From the NCBI GenBank assembly GCA_051453625.1, contig JBOZIK010000001.1, forward strand, positions 204,143,929 through 204,207,928: a DNA stretch of 64,000 nt. Direction: 5' to 3'. The notes below the pieces were generated by a model. That model was given only the letters and a program-made list of their open reading frames with translations, made no database searches and was not told the DNA's origin. Both the position numbers and the translations under genes were made by a program. This DNA is from Welwitschia mirabilis (lineage: Eukaryota; Gnetophyta; Gnetopsida; Welwitschiales). Shown here piece after piece: positions 11,401 through 22,947 of this stretch (positions within the stretch are counted from its first letter, which is position 1; each line of letters starts with the position of its first letter).

Positions 11401-13110
11401 TAAACACATTGATAAAAGAGATGCTATGCTGTTTCAGGATTAGATTGACAGATGGGACATTTAGTATCAATTTGAAATCCCCTTTTTGATAAGTGATCTT
11501 TTGTCAAAATTCGGTGGTGCTCTTTCAGCCAATAGAAGACTTTAATTTTTTCTAGTATTTGTCCCCTTTAATGCTTCTTGTAACCTTTCTATTTGCCATA
11601 TTTCTTGATCAAGATTTATTTAAATGTTTTACTTTAAGAAATGTTCAATTCAGTGAGTTATTAGTGAGCTTTACAAGATGCTTCCTTAGATATGATACCC
11701 CCTGCTTAATTGTCCAGCTTCTATACTTGTAAATAATTAAGTCACTCCATGGCTATTCTCCCTTTTATAATCTCTTTAGGATCCTGTGAGCTCTTGTGAG
11801 AATACAATATTTAGGTTTTTTAATTCCCCATCCTTCTGATTTCTTAGGATGAATTATAATTTTCCATTTATAGTGATGTATTCGATGGTGGTCTTTTCCC
11901 CTCAACCAGATAAAATCTTTTAAGATCCTGTCAATTTTTTGTATAATATTTTTTGAGGGGGTGATAACAGAAGCTATATACTGAAAAAAATAAATTAGAT
12001 AGGAATTTGTAAGAATTATTATAGCTTTTGAGGATAGAAATTTGTTGTACCAGGAGTTGCGCCTCCTTTGTATAGATTTCAAAATGTAAGTCTAGATACT
12101 TGTCCTGTGCCAATTTCATAGAGAAATGCTCAAGTAGATATTTTGAAAGTCTCCTAACTTTGTATTCATGATGAGGGAAATTTCGTCCCTTCTGATACAT
12201 TATCTACCTAAGGTATGTATTCTTGATTTATTTCAATTAGTGTGCAGCCTTGTTGCCTCTGCAAATGTATTTATGGCATTTTTTATAGCTTTTACTTACT
12301 AATAAGCTATCTTGGTTATGATGATGGTATCATCTGCATAGTAATTATTGAAAAAAAATTGACCTTTAATTCTAATTTCTATAACTTCTTTGTTTCTTAA
12401 AAAACCTATAGAACATTCATCACAAACAAAAATAGGTATTGGAATAGAGGGTCCCATTGTTTCAAACCTCTTTCCACTAAGAAGAAGTTTGATCTGTGAC
12501 TATTAACCTCCACACTAAACTCATCCAAAGCCTACATGTCTAGCCATAGGTTAATAATATCTTGAGAGGAATCAATTTTATTAATAATTCACCCTAATGC
12601 TTGCCAATTAACCGAGTCATAAGCTTTTGCAATATCTAGTTTAGCAATGAGAAATAGAAATTTATGTTTTAAATAGAGTGAATAATTTCATGGGTTAAAA
12701 GGATTTGATCTTGGATATACCTAAAATAAATGAAGCAGGCTTGGTTCTCTAAAATTACATTGGAAAGAAAGGGAATAATTTGACCAACCCTAATTTTCAC
12801 GAAGATTGAAAGCCCAAAGTTCTTTGGTCTACTAGCATCCCTTTTTTTTGATATGAGGACTATCCTAGTTCTATTCATCTCTCTAGGAATCCCTCGATTG
12901 TGGAATATTTTTTGCATTACACCATGGAGATTATCCCCTAGGATAAAGAAATAAGATTTGAAGAGTTCAACTGGCCATCCATCAGGACTAAGTGCTTGAT
13001 CATTCTTCATCAATCTGACTGTAGCTAATGTCTCTTTTATACTTAGGGGTTTACTTAGCATGTGGTTATCCTTCTCCAAAACCTTCTTATTTTTTAGGAT
13101 TAGGATAGAG
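11400..13110 (-). pseudogene. LINE reverse transcriptase and zf-RVT, copy A
   Basis: The longest open piece, 12,669-13,079, contains SPDGWPVELFK, REMNRTRIVLISKK and ENQACFI, the early RT motifs of plant L1 ORF2. The catalytic box reads YADD (12,329-12,340), intact. At 11,406-11,459 a zf-RVT zinc finger is readable as CPICQSNPETA, a TAG stop, then HLFYQC, with all four metal ligands kept. The frame between these landmarks is broken by stops and shifts, so no full protein can be made. The role in the intact family is target-primed reverse transcription. Confidence 0.88.
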
Positions 13111-14290
13111 GCGATATCATCCCATTACCAGACTCTTTGGAGATGGGCCTGTAATTCCTTACCTATTTTTTCTTCATTTTCTATGACTCAGCCTCCTACT
13201 ATAAGCCTTTTAATTCTATTATTAGATCTATGCTGGTTGACCTATAGGAAGAAAAATCTAGTATGTCTATCCTCCTCTTTAAGCCACTTTATCCTTGATC
13301 ATTCTCTTCAATAATATTATTTATCCTCATATATTTCTTGGAAATCCATTAGGCACTGATATTCTTTTTTTTGAAGTCTTTACTGATTACCTCTCTTCTC
13401 TTGCTTGGTTTGAATGCATTTGAGTTCTTCCTCGATTTCAGCTTTTGAGTCAAACATCTCCTTGTCTTTCCTTCTCTAGTCTCTTAGGCGGGCCTTCAAG
13501 TTATTAAGGCCTTTGTATAAGAAAGTGATAGGTTGTATTCCATCATACTATACCCAAATATTTTCCAAGAGCTCTTTAGTTTCTATTCGGTTAACCCAGT
13601 ATCGTTCCATATGAAATGGGGTTTTCAGGGGTGAAAAAACTCCTAATTTAAGCATAATTAAATGGTGATCTAAGGTAATTCTATTCAAGCCACTGGCTTT
13701 AAGAGGAAGTTTTAGCTAGATGTTTTTCAGCTAGTACTCTATCAATCTTAGACATTATTAGCTTTCTACTTGCTCTTCTATTCGACCATATGTATTTGAA
13801 ACCAGTGAGGGGTACATCTGTGAGGGAGTATCTTATTAAAAAATCTTTTAAGATAGAAGACCCTCTAGATTTCTAGTTATCATTACTTGATTTTTCCTAG
13901 TAGTGGAGGCATTAGTTAAAGTCAGCCAAAATTTGGATTTGTTCACTATATTCCTTTGTGCTTCTTCCAATACTGTGACCTTGTTTAGATTGTACTGTGG
14001 GATGTAGGTATTTGTAAGGGTCTAGCCTTCATCTTTAAAGAAAATTGTAATATGATTCTAGCTACTGCAAATTAGATCTACTTTTTTTAGTAGAAACTAA
14101 AAGGCCACTTGAGTTACCTTGGGCTGCAATATTAAAAGAGGTCTAATGCTATCCCATCGTTATAATTTCCATGTCTTATTTTATTTTCATCTTCTATAGG
14201 TAGACTAAATCGATATTATAATGATTTAGAATAGTTTTTTTTGTAAGAGGACCTAATCCCCTATAGTTCTAAAGAGATAATTCATTGGGG
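13110..14290 (-). pseudogene. LINE AP-endonuclease domain, copy A
   Basis: The N-terminal signature W-N-C-R-G-L-G appears as NYRGLG at about 14,258-14,275, with the Trp codon turned to TAG. The C-terminal part around 13,590-13,770 has SKIDRVL, then a D-H-H/L segment and PFHMERYW, matching the S-D-H-x-P end of the endonuclease. Copy B carries the same landmarks, which confirms the frame. The domain nicks target DNA in intact LINEs. Confidence 0.78.
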
Positions 14291-14559
14291 GTGTTTTCAC
14301 CTCTTTTTGGTGCTTGTCCTTTTTTCAATGTGTCTTCGATAGTAGCTTGGGAACTATTTGTAATATTCTCTACTGTTTCTCATTCTCATAGGATTCTATT
14401 ACTAGGTCTTCCCTTTATCTAGGTTTCTATTTCATTAGATTCGTCATCTTAAAGGTTTTATTAGGTGTCATTCTCATCCATGAGAGGTTGAAATGGGTTT
14501 TCCTATTTTGGATCTTCCTTTCTCTTGCTTTCCTTTAGAAAAACAGTGGTACTTTTTCT

Positions 14560-14723
14560 AGTTTATTCCTTTCTTTACTTATGTCAACATATGTTATGAT
14601 TATGACCAGTCTTCCAGCAAAAAGTGTAGGTTTCATTTTGCTTTTCTTCAATGTTAATCAATATTTTCCAGCATTCTTCTCTTAGGTGATCCAATATTCT
14701 AAAATGGGAGCATTTATTCTCTA
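14560..14723 (-). pseudogene. LINE ORF1 C-terminal zinc knuckles, copy A (cut by gap)
   Basis: Two CCHC knuckles are recognisable: KCSHFRILDHLREEC, in which one Cys is Phe, and CWKTGHNHNIC, which is complete. The rest of ORF1 is missing because the sequence runs into a 100-N gap (14,724-14,823). Confidence 0.7.
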
Positions 14724-14823
14724 NNNNNNNNNNNNNNNNNNNNNNNNNNNNNNNNNNNNNNNNNNNNNNNNNNNNNNNNNNNNNNNNNNNNNNNNNNNNN
14801 NNNNNNNNNNNNNNNNNNNNNNN
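14724..14823. other. Assembly gap (100 N) between LINE copies
   Basis: Separates the ORF1 end of copy A from the RT region of copy B. Confidence 0.9.

Positions 14824-14894
<71 letters not shown>
14824..14894. repeat. (GA)n microsatellite, about 35 units
   Basis: Uninterrupted GA dinucleotides directly after the gap. In copy A the homologous place (about 11,238-11,251) reads ATATAAATAGGAAAGGG, with no expansion, so the repeat arose at the joint. A reading frame of alternating Glu/Arg over it is an artefact. Confidence 0.95.
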
Positions 14895-14898
<4 letters not shown>

Positions 14899-17050
14899 GG
14901 GTAATGGAGTGTTATTGAAAATTAGATTATCTCTAATCCACTAGATCTGCCAGAAAGTTAGATGAATCCCATCCAATAAATGCATGTCAGGGGGGCTTCA
15001 GGTTTGGTAGTACTTCATCATTATGGCAATTAATTCCTTATTCTAAATACATCGATGTAAAAGATGTTATGCTATTTCTAAATTAGACTATCAAATGGTA
15101 TAGTTAGGATTAACTTGAACTACCCTTTCACACAATTGATCTCTTATCAAAATTTATTGATGTTCTTTGAGTCAACAGAAAAATTTAATTTTTTTTAGTA
15201 TCTGTTCCTTTTAATACTTCTTATAACCATCTTGTTTATCATACTTCTTGATAAGAATCTGCTTGTACATTTCACTATGATAAATGTTTAAGTTAGTAAG
15301 TTATTGGTGAACTTTTCATAGATGCTTCCTTAGATGTAACACCCTATGATCAATTCTCCAGTTTTTATACTTGTGGCTAATTAAATCACAGCAGGCTTGC
15401 CCTCCTTCTCGCAATCTCTTTAGAATCTTATGAGCTCCAGTGAGACTATAATATTCAAGTTTTTGAATCCCCAACCTCTTGACTCCTTTGAATAAGTAAT
15501 GATCTTTCATTTATAGAGATGTATTTGGTGGTGGTATTTTTCTCCTAACTAAATAAAGTCTTTTAAAATCTTGTTAATCTTTTATATGATAATTTTTTTT
15601 TGGAGGGAGGGAGGATAATAAAAGCTATATACCAGAATGATGAGATTAAGTAGGAGTTTGTGAGAATGATTTTATCCTTCGAGGATAGAAAGTTATTATG
15701 CCAAAAACTACACTGCCTTTAGATAGATTCCAAAATGTAATTCTAGGTACTTATCTTGTATCAATTTCGAAGAGTAATGCCCAGGTAGGTATCCTGTAGG
15801 TATCTTAACTTTGTATTTAGAATTCAAGTGATTTCATCCCCTGTGATACATTGTCTTTCCAAGATGTATATTCTTGATTTATTCCAATTAGTATGAAGCA
15901 CTGTTGCCTTTGCAAATGTGGTCATAACATTTTTGATAGCTTTTGCTTGTTGACATATGGCTTAGGTCATGATAATGATATCGTTTGCATAGTGATTATT
16001 GAGAAATGTTTGACTTTCAATTTTGATTCCTGTAACTCCATTCTTTCTTAAGAAAACTTATAGAGCATTAATCATATATAGAAAAAGGTATGGAGATAGG
16101 AAGTCCCCTTATTTCAAATCTTTTTCCACTGAGAAGAAGTCTGATCTATGGTTTTTGACCTCCACACTAAATTTGGCAGAAGCCTGCATGTCTAGCCATC
16201 GATTAATAATATCGTGAGAGAAGCCTGTTTTCCTAAGGATACATCCTAAAACTTGACAACTAATAGAGTCATAAGCCTTAGCAATATCTAATTTAGCAAT
16301 AAGGAGTAAAAATTTATTTTTTTAATAGAATGAATAATATCATGAGTTAATAGGATTTGTTTTTAGATATACCTAGATCGAATGAAGCTAGTTTAGTTCT
16401 CTAAAATCACATTAGGAAGTAAGGGCTGATTTGGCTAACTATGATTTTTGTGAAGATTCTGTAAATGACGTTGTAGATCCCTAAGCACCTAAAGTCTTTT
16501 GGTTTACTAGCATCTCTTTTTTTTGATATGAGAACCACTCTAGTTTTATTCATCTCTCTAGGAATCCATCTATTATGGAAGATTTTATGCATTACATTAT
16601 AGAAGTTATCTCCTAGGATAGAGAAGTATGATTTAAAGAGTTAAACTAACCACTCAACAGGGCCAGGGGCTCAGTTATTCTTTTTTGATCTGACTGCAAT
16701 TAAGATCTCTTCTCTACTTAGGGGTTTAGTCAGCATTTTACTATCCTCCTTTGAAACTTTCTTATTTTCTGGAATTATGCTGGGGATGATATCGTCCCAC
16801 TCTCAGATTCTCTGAAGATGAACCTGTAGTTCCTTAGCTATTTCCTCTTCACTTTCTATGACTTGACCTCCTACAGTAAGTCTTCTAATTCTATTATTAA
16901 ATCTGTGCTAGTCGGCCTACAGGAAGAAGAATCTAGTGTGTCTATCATTCTCTTTAAGCCACTTAATTCTTGAGCATTCTCTTTAGTAATGTTCTTCATC
17001 ATCATGTATTTCTTGGAGCTCCATTAGGCACTTATATTTTTTGCTTCGAA
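14895..17050 (-). pseudogene. LINE reverse transcriptase, copy B (5' part)
   Basis: Homologous to 11,250-13,400. The open piece 16,407-16,592 contains IPREMNKTRVVLISKKRDAS and then KDFRCLGIYNVIYR, the conserved RT entry motif, better preserved than in copy A. The catalytic box reads YAND (15,980-15,991): the first Asp is Asn, so this copy is catalytically dead. The zf-RVT region near 15,060-15,130 is badly decayed and the 3' UTR is absent. Confidence 0.83.
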
Positions 17051-17975
17051 GACTGTCCTATTTACCTCTCTCCTTCTGCTTAGCTTGAATACTTTTAAGT
17101 TCCTTCTCAAGTTTAGCATTTGAGTCAAATCTCTTTTTATCTTTCCTTCTCTAATATCTTATGTGAGCCTTTAAGTTATTGATGCCTCTGTATAAGAAAG
17201 TTATAGGTTGGATACCATCATAATGTATCCAAATCATTTCTAATAGCATTCTAGTTTCTGTTCGGTTGATCCAATACTGTTCCATATGAAATGGGGTTTT
17301 TAAGGATGAAAATGCCCCCAATTTAAGCATGATGGGATGGTGATCCAAGGCAATCCTATTCAGACCATGGACTTTGAATGGAAGTTTAGCTAGATCCTTC
17401 TTAGTCAGCACTCTGTCAATCTTAGACATTATCAGTTTTGTACCTATTCTTCCATTTAATCATGTGTATTTGCATCCAGTAATAAGAACATCTATGAGGG
17501 AGTATCTTACTAAAAAATCTTTTAGGATTGAAACCCCTCTAAAGTTCTAGTTGTCACCACTTGATTTTTCCCAGTAGTGGAGGCATTAGTTAAAGTTTTC
17601 CAATATTATCCATTTAGATTTATCTACAACAATCCTCTGTTCTTCTTCCAATATCGTAGCCTTGTCTAGATTGTGTTGTAGGATGTAAATATTTGTAATG
17701 GTCTAATCTTCATTTTTAAAGAAAAGTCGTAATATTATTCTGACTATTGGAAATTAGATCTGCCTCTTTTTTAATAGAAATCAAAAGACCATCAAAGTTA
17801 CCTTGGATCGCAACATTAAAAGTTGTCCATTACCATCCTAAATTTATTTTTTCCATATTATTTTTTATCTTTGTTTCCTGTAAGAAACTAAATCAATATT
17901 ATTTTGACTAATCAAATTTCATAGGGTCTTTTTCTTATAAGAGGACTCTAATCCCCTATAATTCCATGAGAGACA
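17050..17975 (-). pseudogene. LINE AP-endonuclease domain, copy B
   Basis: Starts with LSWNYRGL (WNYRGL codons at 17,949-17,966), the opening strand of plant LINE endonucleases (W-N-C-R-G-L). The piece 17,151-17,429 contains SKIDRVLTKKDLAKLPF, then ALDHHPIMLKLG and PFHMEQYW, the conserved catalytic C-terminus (S-D-H-x-P). Stops separate the two ends. It lies directly downstream of ORF1 as in complete elements. Confidence 0.82.
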
Positions 17976-17979
17976 ATTC

Positions 17980-19071
17980 ATTGGGGGTGTTTTTGCCCCT
18001 TTCTGGTCACTTATCCTTTTCTTAATGCGTCTTTAATAATAGCTTGAAAGCTATTTGTGATGTTCTGTACTATTTTTCATTCTTACAGGATTCTATTGCT
18101 AGGCCTTCCCTTTGTTTGGGTTTCCACTTTGTTGAATTCCTTGTCATGTAGGAATTTTTTGGTGTCATTCTCATCCATGAGAGGTTGAAGTGGGTTTTCC
18201 TATTTTGGAACTTTCTTTTTCTTGCTTTCCTTGAGAAAAACAATGGTAATTTTTCCTGTTTGTTCCTTCTATTGCTTATGTTGGCATATGTTCTAATTGT
18301 GACCAATCTTCCCATAAAAAGTATAGGTTTTATTTTACTTTTCTGCAATATCAATCAGTTTTTTTTGGCATTCTTCGCATAGATGATCTAATCTTCCACA
18401 ATGTGAGCATTTCTTCTTGGGAGGAGCACATCTTCCAGAGGGGTGTACTGATTTTCCATAGGTTGTGCAGGGAATCAGAAGGTTCTTATATGTGACTTCT
18501 AGATCATAAGTTCCCCATTTGGATCTACACTTTACTGATTAGATCTTCTTAATATCCTCAAGACTTATCCACATACAGAATCTAGTTAAACTAATTTGGT
18601 TTGTTTAACCATGATTTGATCTAGCTTGATCAGATCTCCAAACTGATCAGCCATTCTTTTTATTAGATATTCATCCCAAAACTCCAAGGAGAACTTATGG
18701 ATGTGAATCCATACTGGGAGTTTTTTAAATAAGTGCAAGTTCAATTACATCCACGACGTCCATTTAGCTAGGGAAAGGCCTCTAACTCCAAAAAACCATG
18801 GTCCTATTACAATGATTTCATCTTGATCTTGTTCATTCTCTAGCTAGATTAAAATCAACCCTTTTGGCATTAAAATAACATCAATCTTACTGACTCTTAT
18901 CCATTTCGTTGTGACCTAATCAAGGATCTAATCCAACCGAGGTTAAGGGCCGGATGAGACAAACTTGCTGATAAGGCTGAACCTAAGCTTCTTCTTGATT
19001 TCATTGCATGCATCTTTGTCAATGTCTAAAATAAGAAATTTCCCTTTCTTAAAGAATTGAGTCTTCTCCAT
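17980..19071 (-). pseudogene. LINE ORF1 (DUF4283-like plus CCHC zinc knuckles)
   Basis: Begins at ATG 19,069-19,071 (MEKTQFFKKGKFLIL). The middle reads IGPWFFGVRGLSLAKW, then LPVWIHIHKFSLEFWD, matching the DUF4283 domain common in plant LINE ORF1 proteins (G-P-W...L-P-V-W-V-R-I-P-G-L-P-L-E-F-W). A CCHC knuckle CSHCGRLDHLCEEC is intact at 18,368-18,409, and a second (FYGKIGHNQNIC-like) has a Tyr in place of Cys. The tail is Lys-rich. Intact homologues bind the element RNA. Stops at several Gln and Trp codons make it a pseudogene. Confidence 0.85.
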
Positions 19072-19319
19072 ATTGGGGCCAAACCCCTTAAGAAAACCCT
19101 AAAAAACTAACCAAAATTGTAAAATGAAGGACTCCCAAAACTTACCTAATAAAAGCATATCTTGTGGCTAAAAATGCCCCACTGCTCCATGATCAGGGAC
19201 TGAATCTGGCCTCATTGAACTGTGATCCTCCAAGACCTGCACCCTTTTGCTCTCCAGATCCATCGAATCTTCCAGAGCTCAAAACCCTTGAAGTCTTACC
19301 ATTTACTACTCAAAGAGAT

Positions 19320-19335
19320 TCTTATATTGTCCTTT
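19320..19335 (+). repeat. Right target-site duplication of the LINE
   Basis: TCTTATATTGTCCTTT; partner of 9,614-9,630 with two transitions. Confidence 0.75.
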
Positions 19336-19614
19336 ATTTTCTCATCTTTTTTTAATTTTTTATTTTTGCCTCCTTTTTAAGGCTTAATTTGGTATTTGTT
19401 TCTTAATAAAATACTACTTTTTTGATAAATTTGTAAAGTGTGGAATTGTATTCCTTATCTATAAGTATTAGTTTTTGTCACCTTTTTGATAAATCTTTTG
19501 GAATTTTGAGTATGATTGAAATCTAAATTTTATTCTTGTTGAAAATTTATGTCTTGATGATGTATAATCTTACATATTTTTATGATATCTTGTGATCTTT
19601 AGATGTTACAAAAA

Positions 19615-19830
19615 TGAAGATTTCACAAATCACCAAATAAGGTAGTGAAATATAAAAACCCACAAATCATTGAATGAGGTAGTAGAATTAATAGATGCAT
19701 AGATCATAAAATGAGGTAATGAACTCTATAGATGCTAAATAAGATAGTGGAGTATGAGAAATTTACAAATTTTTAAATGAGGCAGTGGATCTACTAGATC
19801 ATTGAATGAGGTAGTGAAGAAAAGAAAAAT
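19615..19830 (+). repeat. Minisatellite in LTR unit A (about 35-bp unit, 6 copies)
   Basis: Each unit contains a degenerate ATCATTGAATGAGGTAGTG core. The same array occurs in unit B at 21,470-21,675. Confidence 0.8.
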
Positions 19831-20394
19831 ATTTTAAAAAAAATATAGGTTTGTTACTTGTGATCTTGATATTGTATTATCTATCTTCTGACTTGGAATC
19901 CTTAATATTTATTCTTCTCTTACCTGGGCCATACTAAGAGCTATGAATATTCCATAGTTCTCATTCTATATTATTATGTTAAATAGGTGGAAAAAATAGA
20001 CCTTCTGAAAAGATAAATTAACTATGAAGGAGGGCATAATGAAGTGGAGATTATTCCTTTTGAGTTTTTGTTGTGAAACTATATTTGAAGTGTTACACTT
20101 ATAAATATTACTATGGATCTTAAATACCTTATACACTATATTTATTTTGTGACCTTAGAATATTATAAAACTTTCAAATATGTATCTTGTGATATATATA
20201 AAGGATTCATCATGTATATCTTTATTAAATAATATTTCAATAGAAAATATGGTAATTTATTCTTTTGCAATTCTTGCAAATTTCTTACAAACCCTATATA
20301 TTGTAATTATAGAGTGTTGAATTTATATCCTTAAATATAATTGGTTTTATTCACTATATTAATAAATATGGAACTTGTCATAAACATTTTAAAT

Positions 20395-20720
20395 ACTTGT
20401 TTTTATATGAAAAACAACTTAAAATGAAACTTTCCAATAGTCTTTTTTTTAATTCTAAGCTTAATTTGTACCATTTATATGTTTCTAATAGAAACATACT
20501 CTATTTTATCATTTTTAGAAGTTTTAAATCAAGGCTTTAAATTCTTATTTTCTTATGAAAAAATGGTTCAAACATAACTTGATGATGTTGTTTTTGTAAA
20601 TCTAAACTTAATATATGTTCTTAAGGGTAAAACTTAGGTGTTTCTAGTGAAAAACACTTTATTTCATTATTTTTAGATGTTTTAAATTATGTTTTCAAAT
20701 TCTTATTTTCTCATGTTGAA
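20395..20720 (+). repeat. Tandem repeat of about 150-160 bp in LTR unit A
   Basis: Two units starting near 20,408 and 20,555, each containing ATGAAAAA...CTTAAAAC, TTTTGTAAAT, GGTGTTT and TTTTTAGATGTTTTAAAT. A third partial start occurs near 20,716. Confidence 0.7.
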
Positions 20721-21469
20721 AAATGCTAAAGAACTTAAGTCTTGTAACTTATGCAAGCATTTTTTTAATCATAATTATTATTTAGCAAAATATATATTTG
20801 GCATGATGAAAAATTAGTATCATAATGAGATATGAAATGCACCTTATTGTTAGGTAAAGTAATGATTAGGAGTTGGAATCTTTACCATCTTATTTTTCAA
20901 GATAATATCTCTTCATATCCTCATATCTCTTCATATCCCTACATTCTCTTATTGTATATAGAACTTACTTCTTCTTTTATTTGTATATTTTTAGAAAATC
21001 TACTATTATCAAATCTTGATGACTTTGAAACTTAAAGCTTTGAAAGCATTAGAGTCTTAAAATTCTTAAAGTCTTAAAGTCTTTAAAAGATTGTAAAGTC
21101 TTAAATATAATTTCAAGTATGTTCTTATTTAATTCTTGCATCTTTGTATGGTCCTATTTAATTCTTAAATCTTATATTGTCCTTTATTTTTAAATCTTTA
21201 TTTTATTTTTTATTTTTGCATTCTTTTTAAGCCTTAATTTGGTGTTTGTTTCTTAATAAAATATTACTTTTTAGATAAATTTGTAAAGTGTGGAATTATA
21301 TTTCTTATCTATGAGTAATGGGTTTTATTAACTTTTTGATAATTTTTTTGGAAGTTTGAGTGTGATTTCACTCTAAATTTTATTCTTATTGAAAATTTAT
21401 GTCTTGATCATATATCTTGATCTTGCATCTTCTTATGATATCTTGTGATCTTTAGATCTTATGGAAATG

Positions 21470-21675
21470 AGGATTTCACAGATTATCAAATAAAGAAGTG
21501 AATGTAAAAATCCACAAATCGCCAAATGAGATAGTGGAATTCATAGACCCAAGATTAACAAATGAGATAGTGGAGTCCACAGATCCTTAAATGAGATAAT
21601 GAAGTATGAGAAATCCATTGATCATTGAATGAGATCGTGGACGCCTCAAATTACCAAATCAGACAGTAAATAAAA
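21470..21675 (+). repeat. Minisatellite in LTR unit B (about 35-bp unit)
   Basis: Five to six degenerate copies of the CAAATGAGATAGTGGA motif; homologue of 19,615-19,830. Confidence 0.8.
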
Positions 21676-22205
21676 AGAAAAATATATGAAAAATTTATTA
21701 AAAATCAGTTATTCTCATTTTGTTTCCATACGTTTGTTACTTGCAATCTTGATCTTGTATTATCTGTTTTTTGACTTGAAATCCTTAACGTTTATTCTTG
21801 TCTTGTCTAGGCCATACTAAGAGCTATAAAGATTTTACTATTATTACTCTATATTCTTATGTTAAATAAGAGAAAAATATAGAGCTTTTAAAAACTAAAT
21901 TAATTGCAAAAGATGGCATGATGGAGTGGAAATTATTTCTTTTTACTTTTTATTGTAAAACTATATTTAGAGTGTTACACTTATAAATCTTTTCATGAAT
22001 CTTGAATACATTAGATGTTGTATTTATTCTGTGACCTTAGAATATCATGAAACTTAAAATATGTATATTATGATATAACTAAAAGCTTCATCATGTATAT
22101 TTATGCAATTCTTGTAAATTTTTTGAAAAACTTCCATATTCTAATTATATAGTATTAAATCTCTATCTTTAAATATAACTGGTTTTACTTACTGAATAAT
22201 AAATA

Positions 22206-22700
22206 TGAAACTTATCATGAACATTTCAAATACTTATTTTCATATGAAAAAATAGCTTAAAACATAATATTCTGATAGTCTTTTTATAAATTTGAACTTA
22301 ATGTATGTCCTTCGGGTATTTCCAGTTAAAAACATACTCCCTTTTATCATTTTTAGATGTTTTAAATCATGGTTTTAAATTCTTATTTTATTATGTAACA
22401 ATGGCTTAAACATAACTTGATGATGGCCTTTTGGTAAATTTGAGCTTAATCTATGTCATTTATGGTAAAAACTGGGTGTTTTCAATTAAATAAGCACTCT
22501 ATTTTATCATTTTTAAATGATTTAAATCACAGTTTCAAATTATTATTTTGTTATGCTAAAATGACTCAAATGTAACTTGTTGATGGTTATTTTGTAAGTC
22601 TAAGATTAATCCATATTCTTTTGGGAAAAATCCACATGTTCCCGATTAAAAATGTACTTCATTCTTACTATTTTTAGATGTTTTCAATTGCTATTATCAT
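22206..22700 (+). repeat. Tandem repeat of about 152-158 bp in LTR unit B
   Basis: Three units starting near 22,243, 22,395 and 22,553, homologous to 20,395-20,720. Confidence 0.75.
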
Positions 22701-22947
22701 TTGATGTAGTGATAATGCAAAACAATCTAAATAACTTAAGTAATTATTTAATGACTTAATTAAACTGAGTCTTATATAGTTATTTTAGAGCAAACTTTTG
22801 AAGCTTTTACTTTATGAAAATTGGGTCTTACATCTTAGTATCAGAGTAAGTTAAAGTTTTTGGCTACAAATTTTAAACCTCATATTTTGGTACTATAGTA
22901 TCATTTAAAGTTTTTAATTGTAGAAAATCTGGGTCTTATACTACTAA

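Larger units (their letters stand above)
9631..19319 (-). mobile_element. Plant L1-type LINE, one and a half tandem copies
   Basis: A minus-strand non-LTR retrotransposon: the + strand begins with a T-run (poly-A tail of the element) and the ORF1 end is at the right. Copy B (14,896-19,319) has ORF1, endonuclease and RT start; copy A (9,631-14,723) has the ORF1 end, endonuclease, RT, zf-RVT and 3' UTR. Homologous points are offset by about 3.65-3.70 kb (for example 13,760 and 17,420). The whole lies between target-site duplications of 16-17 bp. All frames are broken. A 100-N gap and a GA repeat mark the joint between the copies. Confidence 0.85.
1..22940 (+). mobile_element. Ty3/gypsy chromovirus (Tekay/Del-like), decayed, with nested insertions
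   Basis: Order on the + strand is LTR end, primer site, gag, protease, RT, RNase H, integrase, chromodomain-like tail, purine tract, LTR. This is the Ty3/gypsy order, and the C-terminal tail after integrase is typical of plant chromoviruses. The element enters the window inside its 5' LTR. Two insertions interrupt it: a non-coding LTR element in gag (856-4,823) and a LINE in the 3' LTR (9,631-19,319). All domains carry stops and most catalytic residues are substituted, so the copy is dead. Assignment to the Tekay/Del lineage is an inference from the tail and the long LTR; domain order itself is seen directly. Confidence 0.85.
8755..22940 (+). repeat. 3' LTR of the gypsy element, interrupted by a LINE
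   Basis: Begins TGAGAAATTTCACATCCC and ends GGGTCTTATA. Without the LINE (9,631-19,319) it would be about 4.5 kb. Much of that is a tandem duplication of about 1.9 kb: unit A is 9,120-9,630 plus 19,336-20,715, unit B is 20,716-22,700. The match is plain around 9,120-9,620 against 20,716-21,190 and 19,380-20,715 against 21,229-22,550. Each unit also contains two shorter tandem arrays. No gene is present; short reading frames at 9,289-9,477 and 20,832-21,035 are chance. Confidence 0.75.

Noticed and set aside
14686-14904. Reading frame of alternating Glu and Arg
   Set aside because: It is the GA microsatellite read through the N gap.
18185-18382. Hydrophobic plus-strand frame
   Set aside because: Antisense shadow of LINE ORF1, whose Lys-rich tail gives Phe/Leu-rich reverse translation.
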